DNA of 29,366 bases from Acetatifactor sp. (lineage in GTDB: Bacteria; Bacillota; Clostridia; Lachnospirales; Lachnospiraceae). Shown here in pieces: positions 13,793-21,465 of the stretch. A program made the position numbers and the translations under genes. Where the stretch lies: positions 1 through 29,366 of the forward strand of contig JAEDDX010000030.1 in the NCBI GenBank assembly GCA_016293615.1, in the 5' to 3' direction. Position 1 is the first letter of the stretch. Every line of letters starts with the position of its first letter. The notes below the pieces were generated by a model, which saw nothing but the letters and a program-made list of their open reading frames with translations, did no database searches and was not told where the DNA came from.

Positions 13793-15043
13793 ATGAGTTT
13801 ACTGACTGATTTGACACGAATGTACCTGACACGCTCGACTTCGAAATTCGTCTTTCGAAACGAGTATGACGCAGTCCTGCCCTATGGGGAGGAGCAGCCG
13901 GGGATGTATATCCACCTGCCGTTTTGCAGAAAAATCTGCCATTTCTGCCCTTATTGCAAGGAACCTTTCGAGCGGGCAAAGGCGGACCGGTATATCGACG
14001 CGCTGTTGTCTGAGATCCATATGGTCGGGAGCCAATATGAGGGCCGGAAAAAAGTGACCAGCCTGTACTTTGGCGGCGGAACGCCGGCGCTGTTGGCGGA
14101 TCGAATCGGAGAGATCATCCGTGCGGTCAGCGAGCACTTTGAAATCACGGAGGGGATCGGTCTGGAGCTTCACCCCGATAATGTTTCGGTACCGGTTCTA
14201 ACACTTCTCAAGGACGCGGGGGTCACGAAGATCAGCATCGGGATCCAGTCTTTTCTGGATAAATACCAAGATGTTCTCGGCAGAGACAGGGTGAATGCGA
14301 AACAAATGGCCGAAGCGCTGTCCGAGGTTTCCTTTGAGACGGTGTCGATGGACTTTATCTTTGCCTTGCCCGGACAGACCTTCGAGGATCTGAAAACCGA
14401 TGTGGATAAGGCGTTTGCAATCGGCGCGAACCATGTGGCCATTTATCCTTTTATTGATTTTACCTTTACCGACAGCAGAGTCACACCCATGCCGAAGAAG
14501 CAGAAAAGGAAGCTTTTGGACGATATCACGAACTACCTGCTTGGCAGAGGCTGCATCAGGAATTCCATCTGGACCTTCAGCGACGGAGGAAAAGCAGGTT
14601 ATTCTTCCATGACCAGAGACACTTTCCTGGGCTTTGGATGCTCCGCTACCACGCTGTTAAAGGAGCAGTTCAAGATCAATACCTTCTCCGTGGAGGAGTA
14701 TTGCGGGCGTATCCGGGAAGGAAAGCTTCCGACTTCCCTCACATTACGATTCACGCGGCGGCAGCGGATGGTCTACTATCTGTTCTGGACCTTCTACAGC
14801 ACGCGGGCGACGGAGGAGGCTTTCGAGCAATTCTTCGGCGTGAGCCTGAAGAAGATGTACGGATTTGAATTGTGGCTTGCGAAGCGCCTGGGCTTTCTCG
14901 CCGAGAAAGACGGTACATACGAGATGACCCTGAAGGGCGCATTTTATTATCATTACTATGAGAACTATTATACGCTGGCCTACATCGATAAGATGTGGGG
15001 AATCATGCGCCAGGAAGCGTTCCCGGAGGAAATCAGCCTATAG
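13793..15043 (+). CDS. Radical SAM enzyme, HemN/HemW-like family
   Basis: A 416-residue radical SAM protein. The cluster motif appears as YIHLPFCRKICHFCPYC, with Cys45, Cys49, Cys52 and a further Cys55, as in coproporphyrinogen-oxidase-like enzymes. The SAM-binding GGGTP follows at 94-98, and SIGIQSF and FALPGQTFEDL are further family blocks. The long C-terminal part (about 300-416) is aromatic-rich and differs from true HemN. No haem genes are nearby, so I would not call it a haem enzyme. It sits between the truncated radical SAM gene and a lipid-type acyltransferase; an unknown membrane-lipid or cofactor modification is a reasonable inference. The ATG has GGGAG upstream. Confidence 0.88.
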   Translation: MSLLTDLTRMYLTRSTSKFVFRNEYDAVLPYGEEQPGMYIHLPFCRKICHFCPYCKEPFERAKADRYIDALLSEIHMVGSQYEGRKKVTSLYFGGGTPALLADRIGEIIRAVSEHFEITEGIGLELHPDNVSVPVLTLLKDAGVTKISIGIQSFLDKYQDVLGRDRVNAKQMAEALSEVSFETVSMDFIFALPGQTFEDLKTDVDKAFAIGANHVAIYPFIDFTFTDSRVTPMPKKQKRKLLDDITNYLLGRGCIRNSIWTFSDGGKAGYSSMTRDTFLGFGCSATTLLKEQFKINTFSVEEYCGRIREGKLPTSLTLRFTRRQRMVYYLFWTFYSTRATEEAFEQFFGVSLKKMYGFELWLAKRLGFLAEKDGTYEMTLKGAFYYHYYENYYTLAYIDKMWGIMRQEAFPEEISL

Positions 15044-15088
15044 AATGCTATGCGGCCCGGAGCGGCCACAAAGAAATGAGGGGAAAAC

Positions 15089-16351
15089 ATGAAGATAAAG
15101 GTGACGGAGAAAACGATCGAGGAAGTACTTCAGATGCCTGCGCAGGCGCACAGGAAGCCGAAACGGCCGGCAAGGTTTTTCGGATGGCTGCTGAAGACAC
15201 TTTCGGCGTCTGACTTAAAGGCAACGAACTTTACATATACCCAAACGGGGATGGAACGGCTGGGAGCGGACGAAGCCTGCCTGATTCTGATGAATCACTC
15301 CAGCTTCATTGATTTAAAAATTGCGGCGACGCTCCTGTATCCGAGACCGTTCAATATCGTATGTACTTCCGACGGCTTCGTGGGAAAGGAAGGGCTGATG
15401 CGCGCCATCGGCTGCATTCCGACCAGAAAGTTCGTCTCGGACATGGTGCTTGTGAAGGACATGATGCATGCTCTGAAACAGGAGAAATCCTCGGTTTTGA
15501 TGTTCCCGGAGGCAAGCTACAGCTTTGACGGAACGGCAACTCCGCTGCCGGAGAGCCTTGGCAAGTGCCTGAAAATGCTGGGCGTGCCGGTGGTGATGAT
15601 CAAAACACAGGGCGCCTTCCTGCGCGATCCGCTGTATAACAATCTACAGCTTCGCAAGGTGGATGTATCCGCGACGATGGAGTATCTGCTCTCCCCGCAG
15701 GAGATCAAAGAAAAAAGCGTGGAAGAGCTCAACGCTGTCCTGAAGGAACAGTTTACCTTCGACGGCTTCCTCGAGCAGCAGGAGAAAAAGACACGAGTGT
15801 CAGAAAACTTCCGCGCCGATTACCTAAACCGTGTGCTCTACAAATGCCCGCATTGCCTGGCGGAGCAGCACACGGTCGGAAAAGGCACGAGGCTGGTCTG
15901 CAAGGACTGCGGCGCCGAGTATGAATTGACCGAGACGGGATATCTGCAGGCGCTCAACCGTGATGCAAAGTTTACCCATGTGCCGGACTGGTATGCCTGG
16001 GAGCGGGAATGTGTCAGAGAGGAACTGACCAACGAGACCTATCGGCTGGATGTCCCGGTCGATATCTGCGTCATGCGCAACATGGACAGCATCTACAGGG
16101 TCGGCACAGGCCGCCTCGTACACACAAAGGAAGGCTTTCACCTGACGGGCTGTGACGGAAAAATCGATTACCGCCAGAAACCCACCGCCTCCTACAGCCT
16201 CTACTCAGACTATTACTGGTATGAGCTCGGCGACATGATCTGCATCGGCAACAACGACATCCTGTACTACTGCTTCCCGAAGGAAGGTGGCGATGTCGTG
16301 GCCAAGACCAGACTGGCGGCCGAGGAACTGTTTCAGATGAGCAGAAAATGA
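15089..16351 (+). CDS. PlsC-like acyltransferase with C-terminal zinc ribbon
   Basis: A 420-residue protein. The first about 230 residues form an acyltransferase of the 1-acylglycerol-3-phosphate type, with the catalytic block NHSSFID (69-75; His70 and Asp75) and FPEASYSFDG (139-148) in place of the usual FPEGTRS. Next comes a zinc ribbon, CPHC (253-256) and CKDC (271-274), and a C-terminal region of about 145 residues rich in Tyr and Trp that I do not recognise. Enzymes of this type transfer an acyl chain from acyl-CoA or acyl-ACP to a lipid or other hydroxyl. The ribbon is unusual for PlsC and suggests another acceptor or a partner. It follows the HemN-like gene by 45 nt, with GAGGGG before the ATG. 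Confidence 0.87.
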   Translation: MKIKVTEKTIEEVLQMPAQAHRKPKRPARFFGWLLKTLSASDLKATNFTYTQTGMERLGADEACLILMNHSSFIDLKIAATLLYPRPFNIVCTSDGFVGKEGLMRAIGCIPTRKFVSDMVLVKDMMHALKQEKSSVLMFPEASYSFDGTATPLPESLGKCLKMLGVPVVMIKTQGAFLRDPLYNNLQLRKVDVSATMEYLLSPQEIKEKSVEELNAVLKEQFTFDGFLEQQEKKTRVSENFRADYLNRVLYKCPHCLAEQHTVGKGTRLVCKDCGAEYELTETGYLQALNRDAKFTHVPDWYAWERECVREELTNETYRLDVPVDICVMRNMDSIYRVGTGRLVHTKEGFHLTGCDGKIDYRQKPTASYSLYSDYYWYELGDMICIGNNDILYYCFPKEGGDVVAKTRLAAEELFQMSRK

Positions 16352-16360
16352 GTGGAACAA

Positions 16361-16396
16361 TAAAGGACCTTCCGATATGCAATCGGAGGTCCTTTT
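16361..16396 (+). terminator. Intrinsic terminator after the acyltransferase
   Basis: AAAGGACC and TCCGAT (5' arm) pair with ATCGGA and GGTCCTTT (3' arm) with one bulged T and a short loop, ending in a run of T. It starts about 10 nt after the stop codon. Confidence 0.88.
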
Positions 16397-16447
16397 GTGA
16401 TACGACAGACGATCCTATGGGGAAAGAAACATCATTTGTTGTTGCTT

Positions 16448-16782
16448 TCACAAACCCTTGTAACGGTCGATTTCGATCAAAATCTGAAACAGACTGGCCT
16501 GTTCTTCATAAGTCTTTGATAAGAAAAAATCATAACATTTCAACGGTATATTTTCGCCGGAATTCATACCATCCAGTTTTTCAAACAGTGTTGCGAGCGG
16601 GATATTTAAGGCAGAGGCAATTTTATCAATGCTTTCTAATGTTGCATTCTTTTCTCCTCGCTCAAGTTGACCGATATGGTGGGATGACACCCGGATAGCT
16701 CGGCCAACTTTTCCTGACTCAGCTTTAAGTGCATTCTGTGATTGCGAATACGCAGCCCAATACATTTTGCAAGTTCATTCAT
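16448..16782 (-). pseudogene. XRE-family regulator broken by a one-base deletion
   Basis: From the ATG at 16782, preceded by GAGGAGG, the minus strand reads MNELAKCIGLRIRNHRMHLK and on to LSQEKLAELSGCHPT, the first half of a Cro/C1-type helix-turn-helix. The frame then shifts; the other frame continues IGQLERGEKNATLESIDKIA and ends EIDRYKGL at 16448. Inserting one base near plus-strand 16676-16679 restores a normal protein of about 111 residues, reading HPTYIGQLERG. So the gene has lost one base, either truly or by sequencing error. An intact relative would be a small autoregulatory repressor. It sits at the left edge of the AT-rich island and faces the repeated sites at 16854-16963. Confidence 0.8.
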
Positions 16783-16857
16783 AAGTAACCTCCTCTTTTA
16801 AAATCTCCCCCATTAATACAAAACTTATAGATATTACATTCAATTTGCTACAGACTA

Positions 16858-16886
16858 TTGATATTTATTGCTGATTAATATATACT
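16858..16886 (+). promoter_or_regulatory. Likely promoter of the UbiA cassette
   Basis: TTGATA (16858-16863), a 17-bp spacer and TATACT (16881-16886) form a good sigma-A promoter reading toward the UbiA gene. If it drives that operon, the leader is about 335 nt. Confidence 0.55.
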
Positions 16887-16923
16887 ATCGATACTATAAA
16901 TATAAATAGAGTGCTTATAGTAT

Positions 16924-16943
16924 GCAAAAATAATCATTTTTGC
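16924..16943. repeat. Inverted repeat in the island leader
   Basis: GCAAAAAT and ATTTTTGC form a perfect 8-bp inverted repeat around 4 nt, about 35 bp downstream of the predicted promoter. It could be an operator or a weak hairpin in the leader. Further on, ATGC-GAA-GCAT (about 17049-17059) repeats the GAA-loop hairpin style of the left edge, and CCCGT/ACGGG flanks a short loop at about 17087-17100. I see nothing else assignable between 16783 and 17228 apart from a doubtful small ORF. Confidence 0.5.
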
Positions 16944-17002
16944 ACGGTAAAGTACTATCAATTGAAATATTGTCCGTGATGAATACGATTACGAGATGAG
17001 GA

Positions 17003-17152
17003 ATGGAGGTATTTTTTCGCGCTTTTGATGAATGTCACAATGCTTTCCGAATGTGGCGATGCGAAGCATGGAAGCACAGGAATATTCCCGTACAAACGGG
17101 GCAATCAAAGGGGCATATCAACAGGCGGCTTAAGAAGGATATACCGGAGTGA
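17003..17152 (+). CDS. Doubtful small ORF, 49 residues
   Basis: An ATG at 17003 opens 49 codons ending at 17152, beginning MEVFFRAFDECHNAFRMWRC and with a basic C-terminal half. GATGAGG lies just upstream but too close for a good ribosome binding site. I recognise no family. It could be a leader peptide, a gene remnant or chance. Confidence 0.2.
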   Translation: MEVFFRAFDECHNAFRMWRCEAWKHRNIPVQTGQSKGHINRRLKKDIPE

Positions 17153-17228
17153 TCTTACTTGTTATGGAAAAAACGATAAGAATCGATGTTTATGAAAGTA
17201 CGCATCTTAAACCTATGAGGGGTTGGAT

Positions 17229-18068
17229 ATGAAGGATTTTGTCAAACTATTAAGAGTCAAGCATTATATAAAGAATTTGCTTGTGTTTATGCCGATGTTT
17301 TTTGGCGGTGTAATCTTTATTGAAGAAAAATTATTAAAGGCCTGCTTAGGTTTTATATGCTTTTGCTTGGTCTCATCCGCGGTGTATATTTTGAACGATT
17401 GTAGGGATATCGATAAAGACAGAAAACATCCTACTAAAAGGAATCGCCCATTGGCGAGTGGAAGGATTAAGCCGAATACGGCAATCGTAATAATGGTAGC
17501 GAGTCTTATTTTGGCCATTCTGATTTCTATTTACCTTGGAACACTGAAAGCGGCAATCTGCTTAGTATTGTACTATTGTTTAAATATTGCATATAGCATG
17601 GGGCTAAAAAACAGACCAATTATTGATATAGTTATCTTGGCATCAGGTTTTGTTATTCGAGTGTTTTATGGTGGTTTTATCACAGATATAGTAATTTCAA
17701 AATGGCTCTATTTAGTAGTAACAACGGGCAGTTTATATATGGGAATGGGCAAACGCCGCAATGAGCTAAGGGCGCAAAATGATACACGAGAAGTATTGAA
17801 ATACTATAATGAAGCATTCCTTGACAAAAATATGTATGTCTGTGTGGCTTTGGCAAATGTATTTTATGCTCTGTGGACCCTGGAAATGCCTAATCCGCAG
17901 ATAAGTTGGACAGTTCCGATTTTTATCGTGATGTTAATGTGCTACAGCTTGGATGCGGAAGGAGACTCTGATGGTGATCCAATTGAGGTTATTTTAAAAG
18001 ATAAAGCACTTATTGCCATTATCTTAGGGTATGCGGTTTGTATTTTTTTATTACTTTACTTATTGTAG
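17229..18068 (+). CDS. UbiA-family polyprenyl-phosphate phosphoribosyltransferase
   Basis: A 279-residue polytopic membrane protein of the UbiA prenyltransferase superfamily. It begins with LLRVKHYIKNLLVFMPMFF, typical of the branch that includes mycobacterial Rv3806c, which joins phosphoribosyl pyrophosphate to decaprenyl phosphate. The metal-binding motif is NDCRDIDKD (56-64), followed by HPTKRNRPLASG, also characteristic of this branch rather than of quinone enzymes. The second loop contains YSMGLKNRPIIDI. Expected product is polyprenyl-phosphoryl-5-phosphoribose. Start ATG at 17229 has GAGGGG 6 nt upstream. It is followed by a phosphatase and a GT-C-like protein in one operon, which supports a lipid-linked pentose role. 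Confidence 0.85.
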   Translation: MKDFVKLLRVKHYIKNLLVFMPMFFGGVIFIEEKLLKACLGFICFCLVSSAVYILNDCRDIDKDRKHPTKRNRPLASGRIKPNTAIVIMVASLILAILISIYLGTLKAAICLVLYYCLNIAYSMGLKNRPIIDIVILASGFVIRVFYGGFITDIVISKWLYLVVTTGSLYMGMGKRRNELRAQNDTREVLKYYNEAFLDKNMYVCVALANVFYALWTLEMPNPQISWTVPIFIVMLMCYSLDAEGDSDGDPIEVILKDKALIAIILGYAVCIFLLLYLL

Positions 18069-18075
18069 GTACGAT

Positions 18076-18627
18076 ATGAATGTATATGACTTTGACAAAA
18101 CAATTTATTCAGGGGACAGTACATTGGACTTCTATTTTTTCTGCCTCAATAGATATCCCGGTATTATTACTTGCATCCCAAAACAATTGACGGCCGGAAT
18201 CAAGTATAAGGCTGGGATGATAGATAAAACTCATTTTAAGGAAGAATTCTATTGTTTTTTTTCGAGGCTGAAGGATGTTAACGGAATTGTTCTTGATTTT
18301 TGGAACAAGAACGAAGGCAAAATAAAAAAATGGTATACAACCGTTCATAAGGAAGACGATGTGATTATTTCAGCATCGCCATATTTCTTACTAGAAGAGA
18401 TATGCAATAGGATTAAGATTCATAATCTAATAGCTTCAGAGGTAGACAGCAAAACAGGAAAGTACTCAGGAATCAATTGTTATGGAGAAGAAAAGGTTAG
18501 ACGTTTTAGGGAACGATTTGATTCAGAGATAGAGAATTTTTACTCAGACTCAAAATCTGACCAACCAATGGCTGACATTGCAAGAAATAAATTTATTGTT
18601 AAGGGGAATAAAATAATACAATGGTAA
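18076..18627 (+). CDS. HAD-superfamily phosphatase (HAD-IB type)
   Basis: A 183-residue soluble phosphatase. Motif I is YDFDKTIYSGDST (4-16) with the nucleophile Asp and its +2 Asp. Motif II is VIISASPYFLLEEI, and motifs III/IV appear as YGEEKVRRF and YSDSKSDQPM, as in HAD-IB phosphoserine-phosphatase-like enzymes. Its position between the phosphoribosyltransferase and the glycosyltransferase-like gene suggests that it removes the 5-phosphate from polyprenyl-phosphoryl-5-phosphoribose, a step done by other phosphatase families in actinobacteria. Seven nucleotides separate it from the upstream stop, and its own stop overlaps the next ATG by 7 nt. An upstream in-frame start at 18031 would lie inside the preceding gene and is unlikely. 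Confidence 0.85.
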   Translation: MNVYDFDKTIYSGDSTLDFYFFCLNRYPGIITCIPKQLTAGIKYKAGMIDKTHFKEEFYCFFSRLKDVNGIVLDFWNKNEGKIKKWYTTVHKEDDVIISASPYFLLEEICNRIKIHNLIASEVDSKTGKYSGINCYGEEKVRRFRERFDSEIENFYSDSKSDQPMADIARNKFIVKGNKIIQW

Positions 18628-20582
18628 ATAATGTAAGAATCAATTTAGAGAGAATCACTATAATATATATGGCTGTTTTTGGTATATTGATGCTTATTTA
18701 TTGCAGTGTAAATGTCCCGACACCAGTAGGAGAGTGGGATGATTACAGCTTACCAATTGCTTCCATCATAAAGGAGCATAATATTAGTATTTCTGATGTT
18801 GATGTAGCATATTATAAAGAATTATTTCCTAATTGGGCTGGATATATAGAGAGTTATAGGTTGTCTGGATATACAACACGTGCCGGCGGACAAATGGCTT
18901 GGTACTTTCCGATATACGCACTTGTATGTATACCGTTTGTTTTGATTTTAAGCTGGATAAAGCTACCTACCATCTATGCATTTCCTTATACTAACCTTGC
19001 AGTTCTAATGATTTCGGTTACCATATTAAATCGATGTTTAAAATCCAGGGAAAAAACAAAACTATTTATGGTATTGCTTTTGACCCTTAATCCTATTGTA
19101 TTTTATATAAGTTGGACTAGCGGAGAAGTATTCATATATTCAATGTTGGTTATGGGACTAACATTTTGGTACAACAGATGGTACAAGCGAGCTGCATTTT
19201 TTGTATCTGTGGCAGGAATGCTTAATCCAACGATTATGGCTATAGGAATAGTAATGATCCTTGAGTATGTAATTGTTTTGCTGAGAACCAAGGCCAAGGA
19301 AGAAAAATGGTCTCTTTTCATTAAAAAGAAAATTCCGGAGGTTATTAAGTATGGGTGTTGCTACATAATCAGTATTATACCGATGGCTTACAACTACTAT
19401 AATGTAGGTCATATTAATTTAACGGCATCTTTGTCCGGATTTACGAGTGGAAACGAATCAACATTTTCGAGATTTGTATCATATGTTTTTGACTTGAATT
19501 ATGGAATATTGCCATATTTTCCCCTACTTCTATTATTATCAATTGTTTTCTTTATTGTTGCGATATTTAAAAAAAATATTAGGTATATTGAATGGGTCAT
19601 TACATTCCTGATTAATATGGCATTATACTCTGTCATGATACATATTAATTGCGAAATGTCCGGTATCTCAAGATATAATTCATGGGGGGCTTTGATTCTG
19701 ATTTTTGCAGTTGCTCTTATTGGAACGGATTCATTGACCGAAATAGAAACAAGAGGGGCAAGCTTTATTGTGATTGGAATCGGAGTAGTATTCACAACAA
19801 TTACAGTATTTGTGTATGGTCCGACTTGCGCATCGAATACATTATACTTAAGATTCACTCCTATTGCGGAATGGACACTTGATCATTTTGCAAAAATATA
19901 TAATCCATTGAAGTCAACATTTAACTCGAGGACAGTTCATGTGGATGGTGGATATTCGTATGAGACGCCGGTAACTTATAGTGCAAAAGATGGATATATT
20001 AGAAAAATTCTGGCATCTGAAAATGATAAAGAGGTATTGCTGAATAATTATGTCTCGATTTTTGGAACAAATGAAAATTTCATTAATCAGGTGTATGATT
20101 TGAATGGGGTGGGATATATTTCGTTATCTGCCAAAGATGGAATTGTTAGAGTTGAACCATACGAGGCAGGAAATGTTCTTCTATTTTCGGCTAACGAATC
20201 TACGGGATTGAAATATGCAGTCCAAGGTCTGAGCACTGCTGAAGAATGGGGAACTTGGTCCATAGGACATGAAACGAAATTTAGAATGAAATGTGATGTT
20301 CAATCCGGGATGCTGCATTGTGAAATTGTTGCAGGTGTTCATAATAATGTGCAGGATATAACAATTTCGGTAAACGGTCAAAGAGTATATCAAAATCATG
20401 ACTATAAGGGAGAAGGAATTCAATTTGACTTCGCCAATCCAGGTGTCGGAAATTGCATTGAAATAGCGATTGAGATACCAAATGCAATATCTCCGGCAGA
20501 GTTAGGAGTAAGTGATGATAGAAGAGTCCTGGGCTTAGGATTTACTCAGATGACAATTTCGAAAGCAATTATTACAGAATAA
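18621..20582 (+). CDS. GT-C-like membrane protein with C-terminal beta-sandwich
   Basis: A 653-residue protein, probably a polyprenyl-phosphate-sugar-dependent glycosyltransferase. About ten hydrophobic segments occur between 12 and 400, near 12-30, 95-112, 120-137, 147-185, 190-221, 243-260, 296-316, 322-342, 353-368 and 381-399. The first outer loop carries the acidic group EWDDY (38-42), the position where GT-C enzymes hold catalytic acids. The last about 230 residues are soluble. The end (about 530-650) shows GLSTAEEWGTWSIG, ISVNGQ and SPAELGVSDDRRVLGL, a beta-sandwich pattern I recall from the C-termini of capsule and wall-glycan membrane enzymes. Overlap with the phosphatase gene implies coupled translation. 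The acceptor is unknown. Confidence 0.72.
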   Translation: MVNNVRINLERITIIYMAVFGILMLIYCSVNVPTPVGEWDDYSLPIASIIKEHNISISDVDVAYYKELFPNWAGYIESYRLSGYTTRAGGQMAWYFPIYALVCIPFVLILSWIKLPTIYAFPYTNLAVLMISVTILNRCLKSREKTKLFMVLLLTLNPIVFYISWTSGEVFIYSMLVMGLTFWYNRWYKRAAFFVSVAGMLNPTIMAIGIVMILEYVIVLLRTKAKEEKWSLFIKKKIPEVIKYGCCYIISIIPMAYNYYNVGHINLTASLSGFTSGNESTFSRFVSYVFDLNYGILPYFPLLLLLSIVFFIVAIFKKNIRYIEWVITFLINMALYSVMIHINCEMSGISRYNSWGALILIFAVALIGTDSLTEIETRGASFIVIGIGVVFTTITVFVYGPTCASNTLYLRFTPIAEWTLDHFAKIYNPLKSTFNSRTVHVDGGYSYETPVTYSAKDGYIRKILASENDKEVLLNNYVSIFGTNENFINQVYDLNGVGYISLSAKDGIVRVEPYEAGNVLLFSANESTGLKYAVQGLSTAEEWGTWSIGHETKFRMKCDVQSGMLHCEIVAGVHNNVQDITISVNGQRVYQNHDYKGEGIQFDFANPGVGNCIEIAIEIPNAISPAELGVSDDRRVLGLGFTQMTISKAIITE

Positions 20583-20776
20583 GAGATATCTGTTAAGGAG
20601 TGTTTAGCGGGGGTAGCATAGTCATTTAGTTGCTTTGACAGGATTATTTTTCGCTGAGATATTATACAAGTTGGAAATACTTTTGCATATCGGTTTCATG
20701 CGGCTTAAGTATCAGATATTGTTTTTTTATTATAAGACCCGGAGTGCTAGGTAGTTACCTGATAGGAAAAAAGATA

Positions 20777-20807
20777 TTGACCTTATAGTTTGCTGCAATG
20801 ATATAAC
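20777..20807 (+). promoter_or_regulatory. MerR-type promoter with 19-bp spacer
   Basis: TTGACC (20777-20782) and TATAAC (20802-20807) are separated by 19 bp, the over-long spacing typical of promoters twisted open by MerR regulators. An imperfect dyad, ACCTTAT and ATAACGGT, frames the spacer. It lies about 24 bp before the MerR start codon, so autoregulation is likely. The rest of 20583-20830 holds nothing I can assign. Confidence 0.6.
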
Positions 20808-20830
20808 GGTTATGGAAAAGAGAGGCTGAT

Positions 20831-21244
20831 ATGACAATCAAAGAATTCTCAAAGCTTTGTGGCTGTAATCCTCAGACTCTTCGATATTATGATCGTGAGG
20901 ATCTGCTAAAACCGGTTAAGGTAGATGAGTGGTCCGGATATCGATATTATGATGAAGAACAGGCCCTTATGTTTGTAAAGATTAAGAATCTGCAAAAAGC
21001 GGGATTTTCAATTGAAGAAATAAGAGGACTGCTAAGCAAGGGAGCTGCAGAAATCTACTATGGTTTTGAGACCAAGATAGCAGAAGAAGAAAAACGCCTG
21101 CAAGAGATCAAGAATATACAGAAGCCATATCGGACCGAAATCACAAACATGAAACACAGAATTAAAGCATTGTATAAGTCTGTTAAGAAGTCGCTGGAAG
21201 CGTACTCGCCTGTTGAGGAGTTCGGTATTGCCTCAAAAGACTAA
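20831..21244 (+). CDS. MerR-family regulator, short form
   Basis: A 137-residue regulator. The N-terminal winged helix is clear: MTIKEFSKLCGCNPQTLRYY, then WSGYRYYDEEQ and LQKAGFSIEEIRGLL. A long basic dimerisation helix (about 75-125) follows, and the protein stops at EEFGIASKD. Close relatives that I recall continue past a similar EEFGI into an effector domain of about 130 residues, so this copy may have lost its sensor part, though many short MerR proteins are natural. The start codon follows AGAGG. It is preceded by a MerR-style 19-bp-spacer promoter and followed by an intrinsic terminator. Targets beyond itself are unknown. Confidence 0.85.
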   Translation: MTIKEFSKLCGCNPQTLRYYDREDLLKPVKVDEWSGYRYYDEEQALMFVKIKNLQKAGFSIEEIRGLLSKGAAEIYYGFETKIAEEEKRLQEIKNIQKPYRTEITNMKHRIKALYKSVKKSLEAYSPVEEFGIASKD

Positions 21245-21339
21245 CATTTGGCTTTTAAAATCAGGAAACGAATAGTCCGGGAAGCCTAAGGTGCCGGGCA
21301 GTAGGAACACTTTCCCCAAAAGGGAGCAAAAACATAAAA

Positions 21340-21413
21340 GCAGGCCAATCAGGCCTGCCCGGATTCCTGTATGGAGGGGCTGTCCTTGCTTTTTGCGAGG
21401 GCAGCCTCTTTTT
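21340..21413. repeat. Left copy of the duplicated tadA 3' end
   Basis: These 74 bp match 22192-22265 at 71 positions without gaps (differences at 21341, 21380 and 21387). The right copy is the real end of tadA; this copy is a detached duplicate. On the minus strand it keeps the perfect hairpin GCAGGCC/GGCCTGC (21340-21358) followed by a T-rich tail (21327-21339), which is the probable original tadA terminator. Confidence 0.92.
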
Positions 21414-21415
21414 TT
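21374..21415 (+). terminator. Intrinsic terminator within the left repeat copy
   Basis: A long hairpin with a TTTTT loop, pairing GCTGTCCTTGC with GCGAGGGCAGC through G-T wobbles and extended by GAGGG/CTCTT, is followed by seven T residues. It would end transcripts from the MerR gene. The same sequence on the minus strand encodes the C-terminal tail of TadA in the right copy. Confidence 0.65.
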
Positions 21416-21465
21416 CTAAAACCTTTGCGCTTCTTACGAAGCGTCAACAAATCAGTTGTTTTTTG

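Larger units (their letters stand above)
16854..16963. promoter_or_regulatory. Repeated operator-like sites
   Basis: Related 10-mers occur at 16854 (ACTATTGATA), 16884 (ACTATCGATA), 16893 (ACTATAAATA) and 16954 (ACTATCAATT). The first, second and fourth are spaced by 30 and 70 bp, near whole helical turns. They surround the predicted promoter at 16858-16886 and are candidate binding sites for the adjacent XRE repressor. Confidence 0.4.

Noticed and set aside
13793..15043. Calling the HemN-like gene a coproporphyrinogen III oxidase
   Set aside because: Only the radical SAM core agrees; the C-terminus differs and no haem genes are nearby.
16448..16765. Annotating the minus-strand frame starting MYWAAYSQSQ as an intact regulator
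   Set aside because: Its first about 30 residues are out-of-frame reading of a normal helix-turn-helix start; the true start at 16782 lies in another frame with a strong ribosome binding site.
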